Source: an uncultured Alistipes sp.
Lineage (GTDB): Bacteria; Bacteroidota; Bacteroidia; Bacteroidales; Rikenellaceae
Assembly: GCA_947629705.1 (NCBI GenBank)
Contig: CANREN010000005.1
Coordinates: 36,352 to 100,351, forward strand
DNA length: 64,000 nt
Reading direction: 5' to 3'
A model generated the notes under the pieces. The model was given only the letters and a program-made list of their open reading frames with translations. It was not told the origin of the DNA and did no database searches. Of the stretch, positions 19,037 to 28,838 are shown piece after piece. Position 1 is the first letter of the stretch. Each line of letters begins with the position of its first letter. The translations under genes were made by a program, and so were the position numbers.

Positions 19037-20527
19037 ATGTTACGAAAACTTCGAATCGTGCTCGCCGCCCTCTTCTTTGCGGCCGTAACGCTCCTGTTCC
19101 TCGATTTCACCGGAACGCTGCACGGCTGGCTCGGCTGGACGGCCCGAATCCAATTCCTGCCTGCGCTGTTGGCCCTCAATTTCGGGGTCGTGCTGCTGCT
19201 CGTTGCGTTGACCCTGCTCTTCGGACGGCTCTATTGTTCCGTCATCTGTCCATTGGGCGTGATGCAGGACATCGCGGCGTGGTTCGGCCGCCGCGGAAAA
19301 AGACGGAAGTTCCGCTATGCCTATTCACCTGCGAAAAACGGGTTGCGTTACGGCGTGCTGGCGCTTTTCGTCCTCGCGCTCGTCGCCGGTGTCGGTTCGT
19401 TCGTGGCCCTGCTCGCCCCGTACAGCGCCTATGGACGCATCGCATCCAATCTGTTCGCTCCGATCTGTCGGTGGGGCAACAATCTGCTCGCCTGGTTCGC
19501 CGAACGGGCCGACAGCTATGCCTTTTATTCGACCGACGTGTGGCTGCGGTCGCTTCCGACCTTCCTGATCGCACTCGCGACTTTCGTCGTGCTGGTTGTT
19601 CTGGCCTGGCGCAACGGTCGCACCTATTGCAATACGATCTGTCCGGTGGGAACGGTGTTGGGTTTGCTGTCGCGTTATTCGCTGTTCCGTCCGGTCATCG
19701 ACACCGACAAGTGCAACGGCTGCACACGCTGCTCGCGCCGATGCAAGGCTGCCTGCATCGATGCGAAACGCCATACGATCGACTATTCGCGCTGCGTTGT
19801 CTGCATGGATTGCCTCGATGCCTGCGCCCAAGGGGCCATCAGCTACCGCCGACGCACGAAGCAGCCGGTCGCCGATGCCGTTGCAGGGTCGGCCGTCGAC
19901 GTTTCGCGCCGCCATTTTCTGACGGGTGCCGCCTTGTTAGCCGGTGCTGCGGCTGCGAAGGCCCAGGAAAAGAGGGTCGACGGCGGGCTGGCGGTCATTC
20001 TCGATAAGAAGGTGCCGCATCGGGCGACGCCCGTCGTACCGCCCGGAGCGCAGGGACTTTCGCATCTCGCTCGCCATTGCACCGGCTGCCAGCTCTGCGT
20101 CGCGGCTTGTCCCAACGGCGTGCTGCGGCCCTCGACCCGTTTGGAGGTGTTGATGCAGCCCGAAAGTTCCTACGAACGCGGCTACTGCCGTCCGGAGTGC
20201 ACGAAGTGTTCGGAGGTTTGTCCTGCGGGGGCCATCTTTCGCATTACGCCCGAGGAGAAATCGGCCATCCGGATCGGTCGTGCCGTGTGGGTGAGGGAGA
20301 ACTGCATTCCGCTGACCGACGGCGTTTCGTGCGGCAACTGCGCGCGGCACTGCCCGACGGGAGCCATCCGGATGGTCCCGTCCGATGCCGCGAACCCCGA
20401 TGCGCCGAAGATTCCCGTAGTGAACGAGGAGCGCTGCATCGGATGCGGTGCCTGCGAGCATCTTTGTCCGGCCCGGCCGTTCAGCGCGATCTACGTCGAA
20501 GGGGATCGGGTGCATCGTACGATTTGA
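19037..20527 (+). CDS. NapH-like membrane polyferredoxin fused to a second 4Fe-4S module
   Basis: N-terminal TM helices, CSVICPLG, CNTICPVG, CNGCTRCSRRC, CVVCMDCLDAC; internal SRRHFLTGAALLAGAAAAKAQ; then CTGCQLCVAACP, CTKCSEVCP, CGNCARHCP, CIGCGACEHLCP. Confidence 0.88.
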   Translation: MLRKLRIVLAALFFAAVTLLFLDFTGTLHGWLGWTARIQFLPALLALNFGVVLLLVALTLLFGRLYCSVICPLGVMQDIAAWFGRRGKRRKFRYAYSPAKNGLRYGVLALFVLALVAGVGSFVALLAPYSAYGRIASNLFAPICRWGNNLLAWFAERADSYAFYSTDVWLRSLPTFLIALATFVVLVVLAWRNGRTYCNTICPVGTVLGLLSRYSLFRPVIDTDKCNGCTRCSRRCKAACIDAKRHTIDYSRCVVCMDCLDACAQGAISYRRRTKQPVADAVAGSAVDVSRRHFLTGAALLAGAAAAKAQEKRVDGGLAVILDKKVPHRATPVVPPGAQGLSHLARHCTGCQLCVAACPNGVLRPSTRLEVLMQPESSYERGYCRPECTKCSEVCPAGAIFRITPEEKSAIRIGRAVWVRENCIPLTDGVSCGNCARHCPTGAIRMVPSDAANPDAPKIPVVNEERCIGCGACEHLCPARPFSAIYVEGDRVHRTI

Positions 20528-20543
20528 TGAATTGCGAAAAAAC

Positions 20544-21935
20544 ATGAAAACGGATAAAAAAATCACCCGGCGCGAATTTTTGAAACGCTTGGGGGCCGGT
20601 GCGGCCGTAACATCGGCGGCGTTGGCGACCGGATGCACCCCGAAACGGGCGACGACCGCGTCGCTCAACGAGGTGCCGTCCGGCGGCATGACCTATCGAA
20701 CGAATCCCACTTCGGGCGATCGCGTGTCGCTGCTCGGGTTCGGCATGATGCGCCTGCCGATGGTCAGCGCCCGTGAGAGCGGCACAGGCGAAGAAGCGAT
20801 CGACCAGCCGATGGTCAACGAATTGGTGGACTATGCGCTGGCGCACGGCGTCAACTATTTCGATACGTCGCCGGCCTATTGCCAGGGGCTGTCGGAACGG
20901 GCCACCGGCACGGCGCTGAAACGCCATCCGCGCAGCGAATATTTCATCGCGACGAAACTTTCGAACTTCTCGCCCGACACGTGGAGCCGCGCGGCGTCGA
21001 TGCAGATGTATCGCAATTCGTTCAAGGAGCTGCAGGTGGATTACATCGACTACCTGTTGTTGCACGGCATCGGCATGGGCGGCATGGAGGCGCTGCGGGG
21101 CCGTTATTTGGATAACGGGATGCTCGATTTCCTGGTCGGGGAGCGCAAGGCGGGCCGCATCCGCAACCTCGGATTCTCCTACCACGGCGATATCGAGGCA
21201 TTCGATTGCCTTCTGTCGCGGCACGACGAGTACAAGTGGGATTTCGCCCAGATTCAGTTGAACTACTTGGACTGGAAATACGCGAAGCAGATCAATTCGC
21301 GCAACACCGATGCCGAATACCTCTACGGCGAGTTGTCGAAACGGGGCATTCCGGCCGTCATCATGGAACCGTTGTTGGGCGGGCGTCTGTCGAACGTGCC
21401 CGACAACATCGTGGCGCGGCTGAAGCAGCGCGCGCCCGAACGGAGCGTGGCGTCGTGGGCCTTTCGGTTCGCCGGTTCGTTCCCGGGCGTCCTGACCGTA
21501 TTGAGCGGCATGAGGGTGATGGAGCATTTGCAGGACAATCTGCGCACTTACAGCCCGTTGCAGCCCTTGACCGACGACGAGTTAGGCTTCCTGCAACAGA
21601 CGGCGACGCTGATGATGCAATACGAGACCATCCCCTGCAACGATTGCAAATACTGTATGCCCTGTCCCTACGGACTGGACATTCCGGCCATCCTGCTGCA
21701 CTACAACAAGTGTCTCAACGAGGGGGCGATCATCGACGACCCGCAGGACAGCGCCTATCGTCGGGCCCGCCGCGCCTATCTGATCGGTTACGACCGGTCG
21801 GTGCCGAAGCTGCGGCAGGCGAGTCATTGCATCGGATGCAACCAGTGTTCGCCCCATTGTCCGCAGCGCATCGACATTCCGCATGAGCTGCGTCGGATCG
21901 ACGCCTACGTCGAGAAGTTGAAGCGGAATAAATAG
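20544..21935 (+). CDS. Exported (Tat-like, lipobox) aldo/keto reductase with C-terminal 4Fe-4S domain
   Basis: MKTDKKITRREFLKRLGAGAAVTSAALATGC (RR signal and lipobox-like TGC); aldo/keto reductase body; C-terminal CNDCKYCMPCP and CIGCNQCSPHCP. Confidence 0.88.
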   Translation: MKTDKKITRREFLKRLGAGAAVTSAALATGCTPKRATTASLNEVPSGGMTYRTNPTSGDRVSLLGFGMMRLPMVSARESGTGEEAIDQPMVNELVDYALAHGVNYFDTSPAYCQGLSERATGTALKRHPRSEYFIATKLSNFSPDTWSRAASMQMYRNSFKELQVDYIDYLLLHGIGMGGMEALRGRYLDNGMLDFLVGERKAGRIRNLGFSYHGDIEAFDCLLSRHDEYKWDFAQIQLNYLDWKYAKQINSRNTDAEYLYGELSKRGIPAVIMEPLLGGRLSNVPDNIVARLKQRAPERSVASWAFRFAGSFPGVLTVLSGMRVMEHLQDNLRTYSPLQPLTDDELGFLQQTATLMMQYETIPCNDCKYCMPCPYGLDIPAILLHYNKCLNEGAIIDDPQDSAYRRARRAYLIGYDRSVPKLRQASHCIGCNQCSPHCPQRIDIPHELRRIDAYVEKLKRNK

Positions 21936-21945
21936 GGAATCACCT

Positions 21946-22143
21946 TTACGGTACGGGGTCGTATCCGCTTCCGCCCAACGGATGGCAGCGCGACAAGCGT
22001 TTGACGGTGAGCCATAGCCCTTTCAGCGGGCCGTATTTGCGGAGCGCCTCCAACGCATACTGGGAGCAGGTCGGCGTGAACCGGCACGCAGACGGGAACA
22101 GCGGCGAGAGGCACAGCTGGTAAAACCGCACCGACGCGATCAA
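21946..22143 (-). CDS. yidD: Membrane protein insertion efficiency factor YidD (start uncertain)
   Basis: [64 protein letters not shown]; no ATG near expected start, TTG at 22143 used provisionally. Confidence 0.85.
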   Translation of the reverse strand: MIASVRFYQLCLSPLFPSACRFTPTCSQYALEALRKYGPLKGLWLTVKRLSRCHPLGGSGYDPVP

Positions 22144-22162
22144 CGGCCATGCGCAGATTCGC

Positions 22163-22531
22163 TTAAAGCCGTTCGCCGATCGTTTCCAGAATTTTTCGGA
22201 CTGCACGGCAGATCGTTTTGTAGGGCAGCACCTCTTTCGAGGAGTAGACGAGCGCCAGATCGAGATTGACCGGTACGATACCGGCAAGCAGTTGTTTTTG
22301 AAGCCGATAGGCCTCTTTTGTGCGGCGGCGCAGCAGGTTGCGCTTGGTGGCCCGTTTGTGGAAGCGTTTCGGCACCGAAAAGAGCACCTCCACCGTCGGC
22401 AGCGCATCCGTCTCGGCGAACCACACGTATCGGAAAGGGAATACGAAGCCGCTTTCGCCCTGCTCGAAGAGTCGTCGCACGGCTCCGAACGAACGAAGCC
22501 GTTCCGTGCGGGATAGCGAGCGGTCGGACAT
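22163..22531 (-). CDS. rnpA: Ribonuclease P protein component
   Basis: [37 protein letters not shown]...[27 protein letters not shown]. Confidence 0.93.
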   Translation of the reverse strand: MSDRSLSRTERLRSFGAVRRLFEQGESGFVFPFRYVWFAETDALPTVEVLFSVPKRFHKRATKRNLLRRRTKEAYRLQKQLLAGIVPVNLDLALVYSSKEVLPYKTICRAVRKILETIGERL

Positions 22532-22566
22532 GGGCAGGCTGTTATTTTCGATGCGTTTGCACGCTG

Positions 22567-23496
22567 TTACTTGTGCGGTTTGGCGGATTTCGGCGACGCC
22601 GCAGCCGATTTGCCGGACGCGGCGGTCTTGCCGGATGCAGCCGTCTTGCCGGGTTGGGCGGCGGAGCGTTTGGCCATTTTGTGCGCTTGGGTGCGGAGGA
22701 ACTCCTCCTTGCGGGCGTCGACGGTCAGCGATACCGGTTCGACGGTCTCGCCTTTCTGCACCTTGTCGAGATAGATGTCCACGGCCTTCACCATCGACGG
22801 AGCCTGCGGCGTGGGCGCATTGGCCCGAACGGTGATTCCGGCATCCAGGGCCGCCCGCAGGGTTCCTTCGCCGAAGACCGCAATGGCCGGCAGCTGATCC
22901 GTGCCGAATTTGGCGATCAGCGCCCTGACATCCGACGGCGAGTAGAGCGCCAACAGCTCGTATTCGACGAGATTCACGGCGTGGAGATCGCACGCTTCGG
23001 TGCGGGCCAGAATGACCGAATCGACCGACAGCCGCAGTTTGGCTAACGTTTCGGGCAGTTCGGGACGGTGCGGTTCGCTCAAAGCGAGCAGGAATTTTTC
23101 CTCCTTGTGCTTGATGATCAACTCAACGAGCGAAGTGAACGACCCGTCGGCGAACGAAATTTTGCGTTTGCGGTAGACGATGTATTTTTGCAGATAGAGC
23201 GCCACGGCCTCCGTCTGGCAGATGTATTTCATCGTCTCGGGAACGGTAATCCGCGCCTCTTCGCAAATATGGAAAAAACTGTCGACGGTCGTGCGGGAGG
23301 TGAAGATGACGGCCGTATGGGTCAGTATCTCGATGCGCTGCGAACGGAACTCCTTGAGCGAGACGCCCACCACGCGGATGAAAGGTTGGTAGACGATTTC
23401 GGTGTCGTATTTCCGGGATAATTCGTGGAACGGCGATTTTTCACTGTTCGCCGGTTTCGGCTGGGAAATCCAGATTTTTTTCTTAACTGTTTCCAA
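22567..23496 (-). CDS. hemD: Uroporphyrinogen-III synthase family protein with Ala/Lys-rich C-terminal tail
   Basis: HemD-like two-lobed sequence (VIFTSRTTVDSFFHICEE...); tail KRSAAQPGKTAASGKTAASGKSAAASPKSAKPHK; adjacent to rnpA. Confidence 0.8.
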   Translation of the reverse strand: METVKKKIWISQPKPANSEKSPFHELSRKYDTEIVYQPFIRVVGVSLKEFRSQRIEILTHTAVIFTSRTTVDSFFHICEEARITVPETMKYICQTEAVALYLQKYIVYRKRKISFADGSFTSLVELIIKHKEEKFLLALSEPHRPELPETLAKLRLSVDSVILARTEACDLHAVNLVEYELLALYSPSDVRALIAKFGTDQLPAIAVFGEGTLRAALDAGITVRANAPTPQAPSMVKAVDIYLDKVQKGETVEPVSLTVDARKEEFLRTQAHKMAKRSAAQPGKTAASGKTAASGKSAAASPKSAKPHK

Positions 23497-23526
23497 ATCT
23501 GCTCGTTTTTACGTTGTTCGGTCGCT

Positions 23527-24465
23527 TCACCTCACGGCGAGCTGCCATAACAGGCTGACCGGGAATAGTTCGACGCTGCAAAGGTACAAAATCCAATGGA
23601 TAATCGAAACTTTTTTGGAAAGAAAGAGGGTCAGTGTCTCTCTGACATACAAGAAAAGCGTAACGGCCAATTCGATGACGATCAAGCCGAACCAGAGCAG
23701 GCTCGCAGGCTGCGGGCAGAGCGTGAAGAGCAGCAGGGCGGGGGTAACGACCACGACGGCGCCCGAAAAGTAGAGTTTGCGCAGCTGGCGCAGTTGGGTG
23801 ATGAGCGGCTGGGTGAGGGTGAGCGCTCCGACCAGGCGCAGCAGGCTCCATTGATAGCCGATGACGAGCAGGAAAAGGGCCGAGACCGTGAGACTCAAAA
23901 GAGCGGCCGTCGCGAAGGAGAAGCGGCCGGACGGAAGATCGGCGACGAGCGGCCGGCCGTATTTCACGGCGAGGATGCCGATGAAAAGGATGCCGATGGC
24001 GGCGGTCGTGCGCATGAATCGGGCGTAGCGGCTGCTGCCGGACTCCTCGGAATGCCGATTGTCCGAATGCGGATTGCGGAAAATGCGGCTCAACAGCGTG
24101 CGGATGTCGGGCAGATTGTGATAGATCAGCAGAACGTAGACGACGGCCAGCAGCAGGAGAAATCCCTGAAACAGGGCATTGTCCGTCAGCGGCCGTTCAT
24201 TGGGCGTGCCGTGCGGCGGTTGGACGAGGGTCGATTGCTGACCGTAGACGGTCGGGGCGAAGACCTCGGTGCAGGGCGGCGACAACCGGCGGGCGGGCAC
24301 GCGGCGTTCGATGGCCCGCAGCGAATCGGGCGTGCAGTACACGCGGAACGGGTATTCGTGCGAACGGTCGACCGCCTGCCGGAGCGCCGGACTGTCGGTC
24401 GGAGCCGCAGATTGGTTCGGCATCGCCGAAACCTGCCGCAGCGTATCGGTCGAAGGCTCGTTCAT
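23527..24465 (-). CDS. DUF4271-like multi-TM membrane protein
   Basis: Disordered N-terminus then multiple TM helices; adjacent to hemD-rnpA-yidD. Confidence 0.7.
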   Translation of the reverse strand: MNEPSTDTLRQVSAMPNQSAAPTDSPALRQAVDRSHEYPFRVYCTPDSLRAIERRVPARRLSPPCTEVFAPTVYGQQSTLVQPPHGTPNERPLTDNALFQGFLLLLAVVYVLLIYHNLPDIRTLLSRIFRNPHSDNRHSEESGSSRYARFMRTTAAIGILFIGILAVKYGRPLVADLPSGRFSFATAALLSLTVSALFLLVIGYQWSLLRLVGALTLTQPLITQLRQLRKLYFSGAVVVVTPALLLFTLCPQPASLLWFGLIVIELAVTLFLYVRETLTLFLSKKVSIIHWILYLCSVELFPVSLLWQLAVR

Positions 24466-25640
24466 CCTGCGAAGAATCTTTTCAGCGTGATGCGGATGGT
24501 CGTCCCCTTCCCGGGCTCGGAGTCGACGACGGCGATGCGTCCCGAATGGTAATCCTCGACGATGCGCCGCGACAGCGACAGACCGAGCCCCCAGCCGCGG
24601 GTCTTGGTCGTGAATCCGGGTTCGAAGATGCGTTTCCAGTTGCTTTTCGGAATACCCTTGCCGGTGTCTTTGACGTCGATCATCACCTGTTTGTCATTCG
24701 ATGCGATGCGCACGTCGATGGAGCCGTGGCCTTGCAGGGCATCGAGCGAATTTTTCATCAGATTCTCGACCACCCATTCGAACAGGGCCGCGTTGACGTT
24801 GGCCTGCACCGGCGCGATGGCCAATCCGTTGTAGCCGAGCGTTACGTTGCGCGGAATCCGCTTGCGGAAGTACATGACCGATTCGCCGACGATTTCGTTG
24901 ATATTGGCCGGTGCGAGGGTCGTCTCGGAGCCGATCTTCGAGAATCGGTCGACGATCTTCATCAGATGGGTCAGGTCTTTGTTCATCTCCTCGACGGCGC
25001 TTGGGTCGATCTCCTGCGCGCGCAGGTATTCGATCCATCCCAGGAGCGACGAGGTCGGCGTGCCGAGCTGGTGGGCCGTCTCCTTGGCCAAACCGATCCA
25101 GACGCGGTTCTGTTCATCCTGTTTCGAGGAGCGGAACGCGATATAGCCCAACAGAATGAAAGTCGTGATGACTAACAGCTGGACGTACGGAAAATAGAAG
25201 AGCGATTTGAGCAGGTTGGAACGTCCGTAGAAGATGATGTGGTAGTGGTCGGCGCTCCACAGGAAGCGGATCGGCAGCGGCGTGTTCTCTTCGGTGAAGC
25301 GGTCGATGCGGCGGCGCAGCCGATCGGGGTGTGCGAGGATGCGTTCGGGCACCAAATGGGACTGGAGCACCTGCAGATTTTCGTCCGTGATGATGAACGG
25401 GATATTGTTGCCGTTCGACATGATGTCCTGCACCAGCGGATCGTTGAGCGAACCGCCCAGCACATCGCGGTTGACGCGCTCCATCGCATGGGCCCACAGC
25501 GCCACGTCGTGCTGCTCCTTCTCCTTGAGGCGCTGCGCCATCTTGTTGGTGTAGATGATCGACAGCGCGCCGAGCAACACCCCGACGATGATGACCACCA
25601 CCCGATTGCGGAACGAGAATATGTTGCGGCGCAGTTTCAT
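24462..25640 (-). CDS. Sensor histidine kinase
   Basis: TM regions, H-box around KETAHQLGTPTSSLLGWIEYL, ATPase motifs NLMKNSLDAL, DVKDTGKGIPK, GWGLGLSLSRRIVEDYHSG. Confidence 0.93.
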   Translation of the reverse strand: MKLRRNIFSFRNRVVVIIVGVLLGALSIIYTNKMAQRLKEKEQHDVALWAHAMERVNRDVLGGSLNDPLVQDIMSNGNNIPFIITDENLQVLQSHLVPERILAHPDRLRRRIDRFTEENTPLPIRFLWSADHYHIIFYGRSNLLKSLFYFPYVQLLVITTFILLGYIAFRSSKQDEQNRVWIGLAKETAHQLGTPTSSLLGWIEYLRAQEIDPSAVEEMNKDLTHLMKIVDRFSKIGSETTLAPANINEIVGESVMYFRKRIPRNVTLGYNGLAIAPVQANVNAALFEWVVENLMKNSLDALQGHGSIDVRIASNDKQVMIDVKDTGKGIPKSNWKRIFEPGFTTKTRGWGLGLSLSRRIVEDYHSGRIAVVDSEPGKGTTIRITLKRFFAG

Positions 25641-25646
25641 TCGCGG

Positions 25647-27326
25647 TTATTTTCGTTCGGTGTCCTGTTCGGTCGTGATGCGGCGGTATTCGGCCGTGTC
25701 GCGCAGCACTTCCACGGCCCGCGCGATCTCCTTGTCGTTCGTCAGCGAATGGGCGATAACGCCCGCCGTGTAGCCGTGCCGCTGTACGATGTCGCGGTTG
25801 ATCGATTCGATGATCTGCTCCCGGTAGGTCTCCAAATTGGTTTGCGTGTCGTCTTTCAGCTCGGATTCCATGCGCTCCAACTGTTCCGCAACGTCGCCGA
25901 ACCGGTCGTTGGCGGCCGCTTCGCGCAGGGACTTGAGAGCCCGCCGCGTATCCGATTCATAGGGCACCTGTTTGTCCTTCATGAAGTCGGCGAAGTCGGC
26001 GTAATCGGCCTCCGTGATCGAGAAACGGTTCAAGTCGGCCGGCGCTTCGGGATGGCGCCGCGTATAGTCATCGCCGAAGTCCTCGATGAATCCCAACGCA
26101 TAGAGCGTTGCGGCGAAACGGCTGATATACTCCGGTTCGGTGCGGATGTCGGGCATGATGCCGCCCCCGTCGTAGACCTTGCGGCCCGCACGGGTCGTGA
26201 ACTCCGAAATCAGCGAATCGGGAACCGTGTGGATGGACTTCTGCTGCGAATGCGAATAGTCGATCGCCTGGATGCAGCGTCCCGACGGAATGTAGTATTT
26301 GGCCGTCGTGAGTTTCAGCATCGTGTTGTACCCCAACGATTTGGGAGACTGTACAAGTCCCTTTCCGAAGCTGCGCTGACCGATCAGTACGGCACGGTCG
26401 AGGTCTTGCAGCGAGCCGGCGGTAATTTCGGCCGCCGAGGCCGAATTGCCGTTGATGAGCACCGCCAGCGGCAGGTCGGGCAGGATAGGTTCCGATGCGG
26501 TGCGGTACGTCTGTTTCGAATCTTCGGTGCGCCCTTTCGTGCTTACTACTTCGGTGCCTTTCGGTACGAACAGGCCCAGAATTTTGATTGCTTCCTGCAT
26601 GATGCCGCCGCCGTTCGACCGATAGTCCAGCACCAGCCCTTTCAGTTCGCCCTCGCTGCGCAGTTTCGCGATGGCCGCCTGCATCTCTTCGTAACAGCCT
26701 TCGGTGAAGTCGCTGTGGTGAATGTAGCCGATGCCGTCGCCGATCCATCCGGCATAGGGAACGCCCGGTATGGCGATCCGTTCGCGGCGGAGGGTCGCCG
26801 TCTCTTCGCTGCCGTCGAGATGACGCACGGTTACCTTCACCTTGCTGCCGGGTTCGCCTTTGAGACGTTTCGAGACCTCCTCGGTCGTGAATCCCGCCGC
26901 CGATTCTCCGTCGATAGCTAAAATCAGGTCGCCGATTTTCAGCCCCGCGCGGTCGGCGGGCGAGTTTTCGTAGGGCTGGGCGATGCGCACGTAGTCCTCC
27001 TTCTGCCGGATGATCGACCCCACGCCGCCGTATTTGCCGGTCGTAAGCACTTCGAAGTCGGACATCTCCGATTCGGGGATGAACTCCGTGTAGGGGTCGA
27101 GGTCGCGCACCATCCCTTCGGCGGCACCGGCCATCAGCACGTCGGGGTCGACGGGATCGACGTAGCTGACCGACAATTCGCGCATCATGTTGACCAACAG
27201 CTCCATGTTGCGGCCGAGACCGAAGTCGTTGCGACCGGCGAAAATCGTGCAGGCGGCTATCGCGATGACCGCTGCCGCCGTGATCCAATAGCGTTTATTT
27301 GCTCGATCGATCTTTTTCTTTTCCAT
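25647..27326 (-). CDS. S41 family C-terminal processing peptidase with PDZ domain
   Basis: YGGVGSIIRQKEDYVRIAQPYENSPADRAGLKIGDLILAIDGES; LVLDYRSNGGGIMQEAIKIL; GNSASAAEITAGSLQDLDRAVLIGQRSFGKGLVQ. Confidence 0.95.
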   Translation of the reverse strand: MEKKKIDRANKRYWITAAAVIAIAACTIFAGRNDFGLGRNMELLVNMMRELSVSYVDPVDPDVLMAGAAEGMVRDLDPYTEFIPESEMSDFEVLTTGKYGGVGSIIRQKEDYVRIAQPYENSPADRAGLKIGDLILAIDGESAAGFTTEEVSKRLKGEPGSKVKVTVRHLDGSEETATLRRERIAIPGVPYAGWIGDGIGYIHHSDFTEGCYEEMQAAIAKLRSEGELKGLVLDYRSNGGGIMQEAIKILGLFVPKGTEVVSTKGRTEDSKQTYRTASEPILPDLPLAVLINGNSASAAEITAGSLQDLDRAVLIGQRSFGKGLVQSPKSLGYNTMLKLTTAKYYIPSGRCIQAIDYSHSQQKSIHTVPDSLISEFTTRAGRKVYDGGGIMPDIRTEPEYISRFAATLYALGFIEDFGDDYTRRHPEAPADLNRFSITEADYADFADFMKDKQVPYESDTRRALKSLREAAANDRFGDVAEQLERMESELKDDTQTNLETYREQIIESINRDIVQRHGYTAGVIAHSLTNDKEIARAVEVLRDTAEYRRITTEQDTERK

Positions 27327-27353
27327 ATTCGCAGACCGTTTGTTTTTGGGTCG

Positions 27354-27809
27354 TTATTCTTTTGGGTCGTAGGGTGCGCAGCAGGCGTCCCAGTGGTACA
27401 GGACGCGGCAAACGCCGAGACGGTGGCCCTCGATGCGGAGCCGGCCGTCTTGCGGCACCGCCTGGATTTCATCGTCGAACAACAGCCGCAGCCGTCGTCC
27501 GAAACTGCGCGGGCGGAATGTCATTCCGTCCGGCCCCTCCCCGGCAAGCTCGTATCCGGCTTCGCGGAACGCGTTGAGCGCGCACTGTTTACCGTCTTTG
27601 GCGAGGTCGCACGAAACGACCCGTGCGACGAACGTCAGTTTCGGATAGACTGCGGCGAAAAGGGCGAGAAAGCCGAACAGCACGGCGAACCGGTGCCAGT
27701 CGTTCCACGATGCGGCGGCCGTGCCGGTCGCGACCATCGCGGCAATCGACAACAGCGCCAATACGCAGGCTGCGCAGAAGAATTTGACGGAATGTACCAA
27801 GTATCTCAT
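27354..27809 (-). CDS. Conserved hypothetical membrane protein
   Basis: MRYLVHSVKFFCAACVLALLSIAAMVATG...; two TM helices, colinear with neighbouring genes. Confidence 0.55.
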   Translation of the reverse strand: MRYLVHSVKFFCAACVLALLSIAAMVATGTAAASWNDWHRFAVLFGFLALFAAVYPKLTFVARVVSCDLAKDGKQCALNAFREAGYELAGEGPDGMTFRPRSFGRRLRLLFDDEIQAVPQDGRLRIEGHRLGVCRVLYHWDACCAPYDPKE

Positions 27810-27953
27810 CTTTATGCAAAAAATAACCATGTCTCATTTTACACCGGGCAGCTGTGTACCACCGGGTGCGACCCGCAAGGCGGCGCGGCTGGAATTACCG
27901 CAAGGGCAGCTTCGTATAAATTGCCTGGCACCGAATCGAGTCGGCGGGCGTAT

Positions 27954-28838
27954 TTACATCGCTGTCGGCCGTGCCGCCTGCGACAATGCCGCCACCGCAT
28001 CGGCGACCTGTTCCATCTGCCATTTCGGGGTCGACGTCGCGCCGCAGATGCCGACCGAACGGACGCCCTCGAACCACGCCGGATCGAGCTCCGACGGCTC
28101 CTCGATTTGGCGGCTGTGCGGATTGGCCCGTCGGGTTACCTCGAACAGAACCTTGCCGTTCGACGACTTGCGTCCCGAGACGAACAGCACCGCATCGAAC
28201 CGGCTGGCAAATTCGGTCAGATACTGTTCGCGTCCGGACACTTGCCGGCAAATCGTGTCGTCCAACCACACTTGCGCGGGATCGGCCGCCCGACGCCGCA
28301 TCTCCTCGCCCAACTCCTCGAACAACGCGATGCTCTGCGTCGTTTGCGACAGAAAATAGATGGGCCGGGCGAAGTCGATCGTCTCCAAATCCTGCCGCCC
28401 TTCGATCACGAGCGTCGGTTCCTCGACCTGCCCCGTGAGCCCCACCACCTCGGCGTGGCCCCGTTTCCCGAGGATGACCACCTGGCCGTCGACCGGATGC
28501 ATCCGTTCGTGCGCATGTATCACCCGCTTCTGGAGCCGTGCGACCACCGGACAGGTGGCGTCGATCAGGTCGATATCCAACCGGCGGGCGGCCGCATAGG
28601 TCGTCGGCGGTTCGCCGTGCGCCCGAATGAAGAGCCGGCAGCCGCCCAATCGGGGCATGTCGTTGTGCGTTACGGTGTGCAGGCCCAGCCGTTCGAGCCG
28701 CTGCACTTCGATCCGGTTGTGCACGATATCGCCCAACGAATAGACCGTACCGCCTCCTGCGAGGGCCTTTTCCGCCTCCGTGATCGCTCGGACGACGCCG
28801 AAACAGCATCCCGATTTATCGTCGATTTCGATCTTCAT
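27954..28838 (-). CDS. ispH: 4-hydroxy-3-methylbut-2-enyl diphosphate reductase
   Basis: MKIEIDDKSGCCFGVVRAITEAEKAL...SLGDIVHNRIEVQRLERLGL...IRAHGEPP...DATCPVVARLQKRV. Confidence 0.96.
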   Translation of the reverse strand: MKIEIDDKSGCCFGVVRAITEAEKALAGGGTVYSLGDIVHNRIEVQRLERLGLHTVTHNDMPRLGGCRLFIRAHGEPPTTYAAARRLDIDLIDATCPVVARLQKRVIHAHERMHPVDGQVVILGKRGHAEVVGLTGQVEEPTLVIEGRQDLETIDFARPIYFLSQTTQSIALFEELGEEMRRRAADPAQVWLDDTICRQVSGREQYLTEFASRFDAVLFVSGRKSSNGKVLFEVTRRANPHSRQIEEPSELDPAWFEGVRSVGICGATSTPKWQMEQVADAVAALSQAARPTAM

